Assembly: GCF_003853645.1 (NCBI RefSeq)
Contig: NZ_QTPO01000039.1
Span: forward strand, 19,496-83,495
DNA: 64,000 nt
Origin: Burkholderia sp. Bp9143
Lineage (GTDB): Bacteria; Pseudomonadota; Gammaproteobacteria; Burkholderiales; Burkholderiaceae
Direction of reading: 5' to 3'
Notes under the pieces: generated by a model
What the model was told of the DNA's origin: nothing
The model's input: only the letters and a program-made list of their open reading frames with translations
Databases searched by the model: none
Made by a program: the position numbers and the translations under genes
In this document: positions 17,444 to 26,560 of the stretch, one piece after another
Layout of the letters: every line of letters starts with the position of its first letter
How positions within the stretch are numbered: the stretch's first letter is position 1

Positions 17444-17470
17444 CGACTGCGACTGCGACGACGGATGTGG

Positions 17471-17486
17471 GTTGTTACGTGACAAC
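17471..17486. other. parS: parS-type palindrome, copy 3
   Basis: GTTGTTACGTGACAAC, one mismatch (C to T at position 6). Confidence 0.75.
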
Positions 17487-17632
17487 CCGCCTCAGTGGCG
17501 ATTTTGGACGGATATCGCTTGCCTCAACGCAGCTGCTATAGAAGTCACTAGCGTGAAGAAAGCGGTGCGATATACGAAGTATTCGTGGTCGGTTGGGGCA
17601 GGTCACTGATGGGGAGCCATTTGGGTTGCGCG

Positions 17633-17648
17633 GTTGTCACGTGACAAC
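17633..17648. other. parS: parS-type palindrome, copy 4 (perfect)
   Basis: GTTGTCACGTGACAAC, perfect 16-bp palindrome. Confidence 0.82.
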
Positions 17649-18372
17649 CGCTGAGGCTTCATGCCGGAGTGACCGGATTGATACGATGCGGCGTCTTCAT
17701 TGGCGACACAAGAGGACGCGTTGTGCGGGCGTCGATGTGCGAGTGGGCCCGGCCCGGCCGGCGCTTTCTCTGAGCATTCCTGATAGGCACGTGCTCAACC
17801 TTCGCGGGCATACCGCTCAGGTATCTTGGTGAATATGATGTGTCCCCAATAAACCAGCGGATCAGCATCCACCCATCTACCGTTGTACCGACGATGGGGC
17901 AGGGGAGAGGAGGACAGATAGTTGGAGCTTTGTTGTGCCACGCGGGATTCGATGGTGGCGGGAAGGGGCATCGTGTCACGCATCCTTATTACTCGATGGC
18001 TTTTGGTGGCGAATTCATACATGTCGGCGAAGCGAGATGACCTGAATCAGCAGGGTCGTGAAACATTTCTCCAAAAAGGGGCGTCTTCGTAAACCCTTGT
18101 CTAGCAATGAGTTGTGCCGCTTTCTTCATGTTGTTTCACGCAAAATGAGTGCAATCGGCGGGCAAAATGGGGGCGCATGAATCTCGCATACGCTATTAGG
18201 CCCGAGCAACCGAGATTGATACAAAATCGTATCGATAAAAACGTGTTATGTAGTTATTGATACGATTTGATTCTGGGCGAACGTGCATTCCAATCGACGA
18301 GCCGACGACCTGAGACATCGCGCCGAACAGACCGACCGGGATTCAATAGATGTGGCTTCCTCTTCATCGCCA

Positions 18373-18388
18373 GTTGTCACGTGACAAC
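18373..18388. other. parS: parS-type palindrome, copy 5 (perfect)
   Basis: GTTGTCACGTGACAAC, perfect, about 1.45 kb upstream of parA. Confidence 0.82.
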
Positions 18389-18774
18389 GCGCTGCGCCGG
18401 CCGTGCCGGATTGCGAACCCGCAGGTGTCGGGAGAAGTCGAGGCAGGCGCCTGCTCGATACTGAATTTACGCGGGTGCCCCAAGGCGGCGTTGAGCGAAA
18501 GCTGATTCCGGAGGCGGCCTCGAATGACCGTCTGCAATGGGCTCGGCCAGTGTCTATCGCTACGTGGATGAATCGGGAATTTGCATCAAGAAGGTGAGCG
18601 TATCGCCATCATTGGACCGGCGCGTATATCTGGGCCAACGCCGGAGGTCTGCTCGCGGGGCTGGTCGATCGTTGTCGCCGACCATCTACCGACGAACTCT
18701 CTACCACGCCCCGGATCACGACGAAAATTCACCGCCGCGACGCTTCCGCCCAGAAACCGCCGCGACCAGCGAAC

Positions 18775-19899
18775 CTACTTCGTCGCCTGCGATGCGCACG
18801 GCTGCCACCGGCGCGTTTTCATTGCGGGAGCCTTTGCCGGCTCATCGACCGATCGCCACCATCGGTCGCCGCGATGCGGCTCATTCAGATCGAGTCGCTC
18901 ACCCATCCTGGGCGTTGACAGCTCGACGCCACGCACCATTGCCAGCGCGGTGACGCGCTCGAACGGTTCTTGCCAACGGTGCATCGCAAGATCGAACGTG
19001 CCATTGTGAATCGGCATCAGCGTGCGACCGCGCAGGTCGATGTGCGCCTGCACGGTTTCTTCCGGCTGCATGTGCACGTACGGCCATTGCGGGTCGTATG
19101 CCCCGGTCTCGATCAGCGTTACGTCGAACGGTCCAAGACGTTCGCCGATTGTCCGGAAACCGTCAAAGTAGCCGGTGTCGCCGCTGAAAAATACTCGCAG
19201 ATCGTCGTCGACGATGACCCACGACGCCCACAGCGTGCTGTTGCCGTCAAACAGGCTGCGGCCGGAGAAGTGCTGCGCCGGTGTCGCGGTGAGCGTCAGG
19301 CCGTCGACGTCGATGCTCTGCCACCAGTCGAGCTGGCGTACCTTCTGCGAGTCGATACCCCACTCGATCAGGCGATCGCCGACGCCCAACGTCGTGACGA
19401 ACACGCTGGTGGTGGCCGCAAGCGCTAGCACAGTGTCACGATCGAGGTGATCGTAGTGATCGTGCGACAGGATCACGCCGCGCAACGGCGGGAGGTCCTC
19501 GAGCGCAATCGGCGGCGCATGGAAGCGCTTGGGGCCGACGCGACGGAACGGCGATGCACGTTCGGCAAATACGGGGTCGGTCAGCCAGAACTCACCGCGC
19601 AGTTTCATCAGCAGCGTCGAATGCCCTAGCCGATACAGGCTGCGGTCGGGAGCCGCGTCGAGTTGTTCGCGGGGCAGTGAATCGATGGGCAATGCGCCTG
19701 TCGGGACCGTGTTGCGCGGCTTGTTGACCAGCATGTTCCATGCGATGCCGAGCATCTTGCCGAAACCTTCGACCGGCCGCGGTGCGACGTTGCTGAAGCG
19801 TTCGCCGTTGTGCTGCGGCGACTCGCCGGACAGCGTGCGGCCACGTCTGGCGGCGGCGAAACCCAGTACGCGATGAAGAAAAACGAGAGGCGAAGCCAT
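18775..19899 (-). CDS. MBL-fold metal-dependent hydrolase (RomA / NAPE-PLD-like)
   Basis: A 374-residue metallo-beta-lactamase-fold protein. The signature HDHYDHLD (HxHxDH) follows RGVILS near residue 145, and later metal ligands appear in TPAQHFSGR, FFSGDTGYFDGF and MPIHNGTFDLAMH. The domain order is that of the Zn-dependent NAPE-PLD/RomA branch, which includes phosphodiesterases and outer-membrane-permeability modifiers. The start has no strong ribosome site but fits the family. It is divergent from a TetR gene with 83 bp between starts, so repression by that TetR is expected. Confidence 0.85.
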   Translation of the reverse strand: MASPLVFLHRVLGFAAARRGRTLSGESPQHNGERFSNVAPRPVEGFGKMLGIAWNMLVNKPRNTVPTGALPIDSLPREQLDAAPDRSLYRLGHSTLLMKLRGEFWLTDPVFAERASPFRRVGPKRFHAPPIALEDLPPLRGVILSHDHYDHLDRDTVLALAATTSVFVTTLGVGDRLIEWGIDSQKVRQLDWWQSIDVDGLTLTATPAQHFSGRSLFDGNSTLWASWVIVDDDLRVFFSGDTGYFDGFRTIGERLGPFDVTLIETGAYDPQWPYVHMQPEETVQAHIDLRGRTLMPIHNGTFDLAMHRWQEPFERVTALAMVRGVELSTPRMGERLDLNEPHRGDRWWRSVDEPAKAPAMKTRRWQPCASQATK

Positions 19900-19922
19900 G
19901 TCGATTCGTCCGGAAATGAAAG

Positions 19923-19972
19923 TACACCGGGCAGTGTAGTTTATCCCTGGGAAAAGTAAACTCGGCGGTGTA
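19923..19972. promoter_or_regulatory. Nested inverted repeats between the MBL hydrolase and TetR genes
   Basis: Outer arms TACACCG (19923-19929) / CGGTGTA (19966-19972) and inner arms AGTTTA (19939-19944) / TAAACT (19957-19962) are exact complements within the 83-bp divergent promoter. This is the expected place and form of a TetR operator controlling both genes. Confidence 0.6.
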
Positions 19973-19982
19973 AAATTTTTCT

Positions 19983-20636
19983 ATGGATACGAGTACTTCT
20001 CCTCAGCGCCTGACCGACCGAAAGCGTGCGGCAATACTCGCCGCGGCGATCGAGGAATTTCTCGCGGCCGGCTATGACGCGACCAGCATGGATCGCATCG
20101 CCGCGCGCGCGGACGTGTCGAAGCGCACCGTCTATAACCACTTCCCGGGCAAGGAAGCACTGTTCGCGGCGATCCTGCATCAGTTGTGGGACGCGACGCT
20201 CACCGCCGGTGCGCCTGCCTACTGCGCCGACGTGCCGCTACGCGATCAACTGCTCGCGCTGCTGGGCCGCAAATTGCGGTTGCTGAACGACGAAGCGTTT
20301 CTCGCACTCGCACGCGTCGCGATCGGTGCGGCCATCCACTCGCCGGAACGCGCGCGCGACATGGTCGAACGCATGGGCGAGCGCGAAGAAGACGTAACAG
20401 GCTGGATTCGCGCGGCCACGGCGGCTGGCCGGCTGACGGCGACCGATCCCGTATTCGCCGCGCATCAGCTGCACGGGATCGTGAAAGCGTTCGCGTTCTG
20501 GCCGCAGGTGACGATGGGCCAGCCGCCGCTCGGCGTGCCGGAACAGCAGAAGGTCGCAGAAGCGGCTGCCGACATGTTTCTTGCGTACTACGCGTGTGCG
20601 GAACACGCCGGTGCGTCAGGTACCGGACGGGACTGA
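19983..20636 (+). CDS. TetR-family transcriptional regulator
   Basis: A 217-residue TetR repressor. HTH at about residues 10-56 (DRKRAAILAAAIEEFLAAGYDATSMDRIAARADVSKRTVYNHFPGKEALFAAIL), then an all-helical ligand domain of the TetR_C AefR-like type (LARVAIGAAIHSPERARDMVERMGEREEDVTGWIRAATAAGRL). Divergent from the MBL hydrolase, its probable target, with nested dyads between them. Ligand unknown. Confidence 0.9.
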   Translation: MDTSTSPQRLTDRKRAAILAAAIEEFLAAGYDATSMDRIAARADVSKRTVYNHFPGKEALFAAILHQLWDATLTAGAPAYCADVPLRDQLLALLGRKLRLLNDEAFLALARVAIGAAIHSPERARDMVERMGEREEDVTGWIRAATAAGRLTATDPVFAAHQLHGIVKAFAFWPQVTMGQPPLGVPEQQKVAEAAADMFLAYYACAEHAGASGTGRD

Positions 20637-20822
20637 CCGCGCGCCGCGTGAAGCAGACCATGCGCATCGATATGCTCAATGTGAGCCTCATCCGCCACCT
20701 CGAAGACCGCGCCATTCGACAACTGGCGAACGCAGGCCCGGGCGCACGCGTCGACGTGCCCCGTTTGAGCCGCACCGACACGTGCGGCGGGCGTATTTGA
20801 AACCGAACGCGAGCGAACACCG

Positions 20823-21314
20823 ATGAAGACGCTGTTAATCGTCTATCACACGATGACCGGAGGCACGCAGCAGATGGCCGAAGCGGCCGCGGGTGCCGCA
20901 CGCGAGCAACCCGGCGTCGACGTCAGGTTGCAGCGTGCGGATGCGACGAACGCGGACGATGTGCTCGCCGCCGACGCCTACCTGTTCGCGACGCCGGAAA
21001 ATCTCGCCGCGATGTCCGGGCTGATGAAGGATTTCTTCGATCGTTGCTACTACGCGGCGCTCGATCGCGTGAACGGCCGCCCGTATGCGGCGATGATCTG
21101 CGCCGGCAGCGACGGACAGAACGCGCTGCGCCAGATCGACCGGATCGCGACCGGATGGCGGCTCAAGAATGTGGCGCCGGGCCTGATCGTCTGCACCCAT
21201 GCGCAGACACCGGAGCGCATCCTCGCGCCGAAGACGATCGACAGCGAGGATCTCGCGCGCTGCGCGGAGATCGGCGCGGGTCTCGCCGCGGGGCTAGCGC
21301 TCGGCGTGTTCTGA
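20823..21314 (+). CDS. Flavodoxin-like / NAD(P)H-dependent FMN reductase family protein
   Basis: A 163-residue flavodoxin-fold protein. The FMN phosphate loop is YHTMTGGTQQMAEAAA (residues 8-23), and the second flavin loop appears as FATPENLAAMSGLMKDFFDRCYY (about 58-80). Probably cytoplasmic, carrying electrons or reducing quinones or nitro compounds; the partner is not visible. The ATG follows a CGAGCGAACACCG leader with only a weak ribosome site. It is separated from TetR by 186 bp, so probably its own unit. Confidence 0.82.
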   Translation: MKTLLIVYHTMTGGTQQMAEAAAGAAREQPGVDVRLQRADATNADDVLAADAYLFATPENLAAMSGLMKDFFDRCYYAALDRVNGRPYAAMICAGSDGQNALRQIDRIATGWRLKNVAPGLIVCTHAQTPERILAPKTIDSEDLARCAEIGAGLAAGLALGVF

Positions 21315-21499
21315 TTAGCGGCGATGAAGCCGGCCGACGCGGAGCCGCAGCCGCGCGCGACGACCGGAGTGCGACGCCTGCTGTGCCGCGTTCGTTGGCC
21401 GCGCGTTCTGGCGTGCGCACGATTCGAGGGACTCCGCTCCTGCGAACCGCATCGTGGTTCGCGGCAGCGGCACCAATAGAATGGAATGTCGAGCCCTGG

Positions 21500-22116
21500 T
21501 CAGCCTTCCGGCGCTGGCGGCTGGTGGTATTCGGGCCACAGGCTTTTCACGAGATCGCGCGAAGCGCCATACGCATGGCAACTGTCGATCTTGAGCGGTT
21601 TTCCGTCGCCGTCTCGCTGATTCAGCGACGGCGGGCGCACGCCGACCATCGTCTGATAGGCCGCGGTCGCGACCGGACCGAGCATTTCCTTCAGATGGGT
21701 GCACGTGTCGCAGGCCGGCAGGCGCTTGCGGACCTCGCTGTTCCACCCAGCGCCGATGCGCAGCCCGACGAGCGCTTGCAGCGTGTCGCCGCCGCCCGGA
21801 CACTGCGCATAAGGATGCGACCGGATGAACGTGGATACCGCACGCACGATCATGTCGGCGTCGAAGACCAGCGTCACGCCGAGGTCGTGAATCGGGGCAG
21901 CGCTGCGACCGTGCGCGTGCCGCCAGGTGGCGTGAAATCGCTCGTCTTGCGGTCCGCGAGACAGGCCGTGACTTCGAACAGCCCGTCGCTGCGCCGATAA
22001 CCGCGCATGTCGATCTGCCGGTGGTGAATCTCTTCGCGCGTAATGCCGTCGTGCGGGAGGTCGTGTCGGGGATTCAAGTTTCCGCTCCGTGTCGTATAAC
22101 CGGGGTCTCTTTGCAT
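21500..22116 (-). pseudogene. DUF2889 protein gene, broken by a single frameshift
   Basis: The N-terminal part (from 22116: DMRGYRRSDGLFEVTACLADRKTSDFTPPGGTRTVAA) and the C-terminal part (APIHDLGVTLVFDADMIVRAVSTFIRSHPYAQCPGGGDTLQALVG ... CTHLKEMLGPVATAAYQTMVGVRPP, stop at 21500) are both well conserved DUF2889 segments but lie in different frames. The shift occurs near 21903-21908 and one inserted base would restore a protein of about 205 residues. DUF2889 has no known function. A sequencing error is possible because both halves otherwise look intact. Confidence 0.75.
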
Positions 22117-22753
22117 TCGACAGCGATGTCGTCGGCTGAGCAGCCGTAGTGAAACCGGTCACGGCAGGCTGCCGACGCTGTTGATCCGGCCATACTACGC
22201 ATTTTTCGATGCCGCCGTCCGATCGACGATCGATGCGGACGCAACTAATAGAATGCCGGTAGCGATCGATGCACATTCCGCCACGTCGCGCGGATCGGAT
22301 GCGCAAGCCCGGCCTCTCGGACAGCGTGAGTCGTCTGGCGTCTACGTCTTTGCTGTCCGTACCATCGCTCGCCATTTCGCACTGTGGAATAGCCGATGCG
22401 TTGCGTGACCGGGGCACTGACGTATGAGCGTGCAGAAAACGACACTACGTAACGCGTGTGTCGATACCTGTCGAAAACGCCGCCATAATGCGCAACACGA
22501 CTGCGCGGACGCCTTGCCTGCGCCCGGATCCGTCAAATCCGAACCGGTGAGTCAACCGACTGCCGCGCGTACCGGTATACTTCCACTCCTGCCTTTGTCC
22601 GGCATCGTGGCCGGGTGCCTGAAACAGTGGTGGTGGCGATGCGGCCCCGCAATGATCCGCATCGGTGGCAGACGAGCCGCAGGCGATGCGGCGAACGCCG
22701 ATGTGCAGAATGGCTGCACGAACCACACCTTATATTCCTGGTGGATTGAATTT
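22117..22753. other. Intergenic region upstream of the ProQ/FinO gene
   Basis: 637 bp between divergent genes. No frame shows a recognisable domain. The right half probably contains the promoter of the ProQ-family gene (a GGTATACTT element lies near 22572), but I cannot fix it. Confidence 0.4.
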
Positions 22754-23416
22754 ATGGGTTTTGAACAACTTGCCGAATTGCGGGCGCAGCTCGCAGCAAA
22801 GGCGAAGCAGGAGCGCAACGCGAAGCGACCGGCTACGCAACCGGACGCAGGCGCGAAGCCGAAATCGAAGTCCGGCGACCGGCCCGCTCGTGGGGCCAAA
22901 TCGGGTGCCGGGGCCAAAGCGTCGTCCGGCGCGAAGCCCGCTTCGGCGAAGCCGTCGACGCCGGTCGATCCGGTCATCGTCGCAATCGGCAAACTGCAGC
23001 GCCGGTTCCCGCGCGCGTTCCCGAAGAATCCGGCCCCGAAGGTGCCGCTGAAGGTCGGTATCTGGGATGACCTCGCCCGCGAGGCGCAAGCCGTTGGCCT
23101 GAGCGAAGCCGAGCTGCGCGAGGCGATGTCCACGTGGTGCCGCGGCAATCGTTACTGGTCGTGTCTCGTCGAGGACGCGGTGCGGGTCGATCTGCAAGGT
23201 AACGAAGCCGGGCGCGTGACGCACGACGACGCGGCGCGTGCGCGCCGGCTGAAGTCGCGCCGTCCGGGCAACAAGGGCGGCGCGCAAGCAGCGAAGGGCG
23301 CCCCGCAGCCGAAGGTGGAAGCGCAGGCCGACGCCGCCGCGCCGCAGCCGGCGACCGCGGAAGCATCGGCCGATGCAGCACCGCAGGCCGAGCAGCAAAC
23401 GGCCGCGAGCGAGTAA
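22754..23416 (+). CDS. ProQ/FinO-family RNA-binding protein
   Basis: A 220-residue RNA chaperone. A charged Lys/Ala-rich leader (residues 10-75) precedes the ProQ/FinO domain at about 78-165 (AIGKLQRRFPRAFPKNPAPKVPLKVGIWDDL ... LREAMSTWCRGNRYWSCLVEDAVRVDLQGNEAGRVTHDDAARAR). An Ala/Gln-rich low-complexity tail follows. Such proteins bind structured sRNAs and mRNA 3' ends. The start MGFEQLAELRAQL is the family start, although the ribosome site is poor. The gene stands alone with a hairpin after it. Confidence 0.9.
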   Translation: MGFEQLAELRAQLAAKAKQERNAKRPATQPDAGAKPKSKSGDRPARGAKSGAGAKASSGAKPASAKPSTPVDPVIVAIGKLQRRFPRAFPKNPAPKVPLKVGIWDDLAREAQAVGLSEAELREAMSTWCRGNRYWSCLVEDAVRVDLQGNEAGRVTHDDAARARRLKSRRPGNKGGAQAAKGAPQPKVEAQADAAAPQPATAEASADAAPQAEQQTAASE

Positions 23417-23489
23417 CACGCGATGCGTCGCCGCGCGACCGCGCGGTGACGGCCTGTCTGCACCGCGCAGGCAGCGCATACACGACAGA

Positions 23490-23518
23490 CCGACCTGTCC
23501 CCGCCCGGGGCAGGTCGG
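23490..23518 (+). terminator. Hairpin after the ProQ/FinO gene
   Basis: CCGACCTG / CAGGTCGG arms with an inner CCCC/GGGG pairing form a strong GC-rich hairpin 74 bp past the stop. No T-tract follows. Confidence 0.55.
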
Positions 23519-24196
23519 GACTGCCTCCGCTGGCGGCACAGCCAGTCAGTCTCACCCAATCAGCATCGAACTGCCTCGAACCGACGACGAAAGCGCGTCG
23601 GCGGACGCGGCTTGCGTAACGTATCGCTCATGTCAAGCGAGCAGGGTGACCGGGTATCGAGGAGGGGCGGCGTGCATCATGAATTCACGGTGCCGTCCCA
23701 CCTGGAGAACGCTGTGCAGGCGAGCGTCGCGCGCGACTGCGCACCCATGTTTGCGGGCAGATGGTCGACGCGTGCGCCACCGAGTGAGTGGCCGACGCAC
23801 ATTCACTTGCGCCCAATCATAATAATTCGTTTTCCTAATGTAATGGAATTGTAGATAAAACCCGGATTCCCACCCACGCGAATTTGTCGCACGTGAGTTG
23901 TTGTCAGGCGCGAAGTGCGGCCGTACTCGAGGGACCGACGTGTGATGTCCGGATGCGCCGCCGCAGCCGCCCGCTTGTCGGTTGGCGACCCGTCACACAA
24001 ACGCGATAATCTCCCCGGCACGAATCGCCGGGCCGACTGCATTGCCGACAGCGCATGACGCGACAGGCACCTGAAAGCCTGCGCAATTCGTCCGACATTC
24101 CCCGAAATTGAAAGGCACCGGCAAGCCGTACGCGCCACCGCATCACACGAAACCTGCCGATTCCATACGCCCGACGCCCTACGCAAAGACCGCATC
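23519..24196. other. Intergenic region, no gene seen
   Basis: About 680 bp with an AT-rich island at 23815-23860. No coding frame with a recognisable domain, tRNA or repeat was found. Confidence 0.4.
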
Positions 24197-25255
24197 ATGA
24201 ACCCGAGACATTCCGCGATTCTCGTCGCGCTCACCGCCGCCGCGTTGTTCGGCGCCGCGACGCCGCTCGCCAAGGCACTGATCGGCGCGATGTCGCCGTT
24301 CCTGGTCGCCGGCCTGTTCTATCTCGGCAGCGGGATCGGCCTGGGCGTCGGGATCCTGCTGCGCGGGCTGCGCCGCCGCGCGCCGGCCCAGGACGCCGCG
24401 CCGCTGCAACGCGCGGACCTGCCGTGGCTCGCCGGCGCGATCGCGGCCGGCGGTGTCGCGGGTCCGGCGCTGCTGATGCTCGGGCTGTCGAGCACGCCGG
24501 CCGCGACGAGTGCGCTGCTGCTCAATCTCGAAGGCGTGCTGACGGCGGTCATCGCCTGGGTCGTGTTTCGTGAGAACGTGGATCTCCAGGTGTTTCTCGG
24601 CATGGTCGCGATCGTCGCCGGCGGCACGCTGCTGTCGTGGGTGCCGGGGCGCGCGGGCGTGCCGGTCGGCGCGCTGCTGATTGCCGGCGCATGCCTGTGC
24701 TGGGCGATCGACAACAACCTGACCCGCAAGGTCGCCGCGAACGATGCGATGGTCATCGCGTGCGTGAAAGGCCTGGTCGCCGGGCCCGTGAACATCGGCA
24801 TCGCGCTTGCGACCGGCGCGGCGCTGCCGGCCGTTCCGGCCGCGGCCGCCGCGATGCTGACCGGCCTCGGCGGCTACGGGATCAGTCTCGTGTTGTTCGT
24901 CGTCGCGCTGCGCCATCTCGGCAGCGCACGCACGGGCGCGTATTTTTCGGTGGCGCCGCTGTTCGGCGTCGTGCTGTCGTTGCTGATCTGGCCGGCGCTA
25001 CCGTCCGTCACGTTCTGGATCGCGGCCGCGCTGATGGCGCTCGGCATCTGGCTGCACGTGCGCGAACGGCACGAACACGAGCACACACATGAGCGGCTCG
25101 AGCATACGCACCGGCATCGGCACGACGAACATCATCAGCACGCGCATGACTTTCCGTACGACGGCGATGAACCGCACACGCATTCGCACGTGCATCTGCC
25201 GATCACGCACAGTCACGCGCATTTCCCGGACATCCACCACCGCCATCGACACTGA
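24197..25255 (+). CDS. EamA/DMT-family transporter with histidine-rich C-terminal tail
   Basis: A 352-residue inner-membrane protein with two EamA repeats (about residues 8-140 and 150-285, ten helices). A cytoplasmic tail from about residue 290 then holds roughly two dozen His, as HEHEHTHE, HTHRHRHDEHHQHAHD, HTHSHVH and HSHAH runs. The transporter core resembles drug/metabolite exporters. The tail looks like those of zinc and nickel transporters or metallochaperones, so the protein may export or sense a divalent metal or metal chelate. No metal gene is adjacent. Confidence 0.85.
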   Translation: MNPRHSAILVALTAAALFGAATPLAKALIGAMSPFLVAGLFYLGSGIGLGVGILLRGLRRRAPAQDAAPLQRADLPWLAGAIAAGGVAGPALLMLGLSSTPAATSALLLNLEGVLTAVIAWVVFRENVDLQVFLGMVAIVAGGTLLSWVPGRAGVPVGALLIAGACLCWAIDNNLTRKVAANDAMVIACVKGLVAGPVNIGIALATGAALPAVPAAAAAMLTGLGGYGISLVLFVVALRHLGSARTGAYFSVAPLFGVVLSLLIWPALPSVTFWIAAALMALGIWLHVRERHEHEHTHERLEHTHRHRHDEHHQHAHDFPYDGDEPHTHSHVHLPITHSHAHFPDIHHRHRH

Positions 25256-25392
25256 TCGTGCGGCACGGGAGAACGACGCGCGTTGCGTGCCATGCGTATC
25301 GCAAGGTAACCGTTTATGGGGTAGTCGTTTCGTGCCCGCGGCGCCGCTTCGGCGTCGATCGATCCGGGCGACCAGCGGCGACCAGCGGCGAC

Positions 25393-25758
25393 TCAGCCTT
25401 CCGTCTGAATCAACCGGATCAACGACCCGTCCGGGTCGATCAGCGCGCCGACGGTGCCGCCCCATGCCTCGCGTTTCGGCCGATGCGCACGCGGCCAGCC
25501 GGTCGCTTGCTCGGGAATGCCGGCGGCGAGCACCTCGTCGAAAAACGTGCCGACGTCGGCGAGCCGGAAACAGCAGCTGAACCAACTCGTGGCCGGATCG
25601 AGACCGGGATGCGGAAAGAATTCCAGCAGCAGGTCGCCGCGTCTCAGGATCATCCAGCCGTCGTCGCGCCAGGTCTCGACGAACCCGAGCTTCGCGTAGA
25701 AAAGCGACGTGGTGTCGAATTCGCGCGACGGCAGATTGGGACTCGCATAGTCGGTCAA
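25393..25758 (-). CDS. VOC / bleomycin-resistance-like protein
   Basis: A 121-residue vicinal-oxygen-chelate protein with the paired beta-alpha-beta modules of bleomycin-binding proteins (FDTTSLFYAKLGFVETWRDDGWMILRRGDLLLEFFPHPG, then DVGTFFDEVLAAGIPEQ ... ALIDPDGSLIRLIQTEG). The best start is a TTG at 25758 preceded by GGAGGAACAGCC; the in-frame ATG 23 codons upstream gives an unrelated leader. Antibiotic sequestration is known for relatives, but small-molecule binding or glyoxalase-type function is also possible. Confidence 0.82.
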   Translation of the reverse strand: MTDYASPNLPSREFDTTSLFYAKLGFVETWRDDGWMILRRGDLLLEFFPHPGLDPATSWFSCCFRLADVGTFFDEVLAAGIPEQATGWPRAHRPKREAWGGTVGALIDPDGSLIRLIQTEG

Positions 25759-25876
25759 GGCTGTTCCTCCGGTGGGGGTTGCGATCGAACGAAGGCGCGG
25801 GAACACGCGCGGGTGGATGTCGCGCATGATCGGTCAAACGATGCGCACCGACAAGCCGCACAGGCCGCCGCCGCGA

Positions 25877-26482
25877 CTATCGTCCCGGGGGAAAGCAGAA
25901 TCCGAAATCCTCGCAGCCCGGGCATCCGGGGGCAGGTCCGGATTGCAGGCCGAGCGATGCGGCCACTTCCTGCGCGAGGAATTTCTTCCAGCGCAGCTGC
26001 GTGACATTGCGTGCGGCGAGCGCGGGGAAATAGCGGTCGAGCATCGCGGATACCGCGTCGCGTCCGTCGAGGCCGAGATCGCGCCACAAGTGATCGGGGC
26101 GCAGGCACGCATGCGCGATGATGGCCGCGACGCAGTCGGCATCGTCGCGTGCGACGGCGGGATGCGCATCCAGCATCAGGAGCGCGTGCAGCGTCGCGAC
26201 GAACCGCGCGTACGCGGCCGGCAGCGGCGCGATGGCGACCGCCGCCACGAGCGCGGCGGCATCGGTGCAACTCAGGTGTGGAAACTGGCGGGCAAGCATG
26301 CCGCTCAACCGGGCGGGAGACAGGCCGAGCAGCGCGAGCTCGTTGCGGCATGCACGTGCCGCAACGAGGGCGCCGAACAGATGCGCATCCGGAGAATCGG
26401 CGTCGGCCGCCCCGGACAGCAGCGATTGCAATATGCGTTGATGCGTGTGCCCGAGCGCGGACGTCATCGTGTGCGCCTGCAC
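25877..26482 (-). CDS. nifQ: NifQ-family protein (molybdenum delivery), variant Cys cluster
   Basis: A 201-residue NifQ-like protein. The conserved middle and end are LRPDHLWRDLGLDGRDAVSAMLDRYFPALAARN, RWKKFLAQEVAASLGL and CPGCEDFGFCFPP. The C-terminal C-x2-C-x5-C matches three of the four cysteines of the NifQ C-x4-C-x2-C-x5-C motif; the first position is Gly. In diazotrophs NifQ carries a Mo-Fe-S cluster to FeMo-co synthesis. The adjacent upstream gene on the same strand is a molybdate-binding Mop protein, 78 bp away, supporting a molybdenum role. No other nif gene is visible. The start could also be the ATG five codons in. Confidence 0.78.
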   Translation of the reverse strand: MQAHTMTSALGHTHQRILQSLLSGAADADSPDAHLFGALVAARACRNELALLGLSPARLSGMLARQFPHLSCTDAAALVAAVAIAPLPAAYARFVATLHALLMLDAHPAVARDDADCVAAIIAHACLRPDHLWRDLGLDGRDAVSAMLDRYFPALAARNVTQLRWKKFLAQEVAASLGLQSGPAPGCPGCEDFGFCFPPGR

Positions 26483-26560
26483 GCAGGCCGGGCATTGCGC
26501 ACCGCTTGCGGGTGCGCCGAACGACGGGTCGTCATTGCAATCGATCAGACGATCAGGCGA

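Larger units (their letters stand above)
16922..18774. other. Gene-free centromere region upstream of parA
   Basis: A 1.85-kb stretch without a convincing gene. It is clearly AT-richer than its surroundings in 16930-17210 and 18050-18260. It carries five parS-type palindromes (listed separately), a hexamer repeat at 17402-17443 and the parA promoter. Short frames around 18537-18770 (such as one beginning MGSASVYRYVDESG) may be decayed coding sequence, but I cannot name them. Confidence 0.5.

Noticed and set aside
17402..17460. Short CRISPR-like repeat
   Set aside because: Six-base units without spacers.
13796..18388. Phage or integrative element around rep/par
   Set aside because: No integrase, attachment repeats or conjugation genes; rep-par with housekeeping neighbours fits a chromid better.
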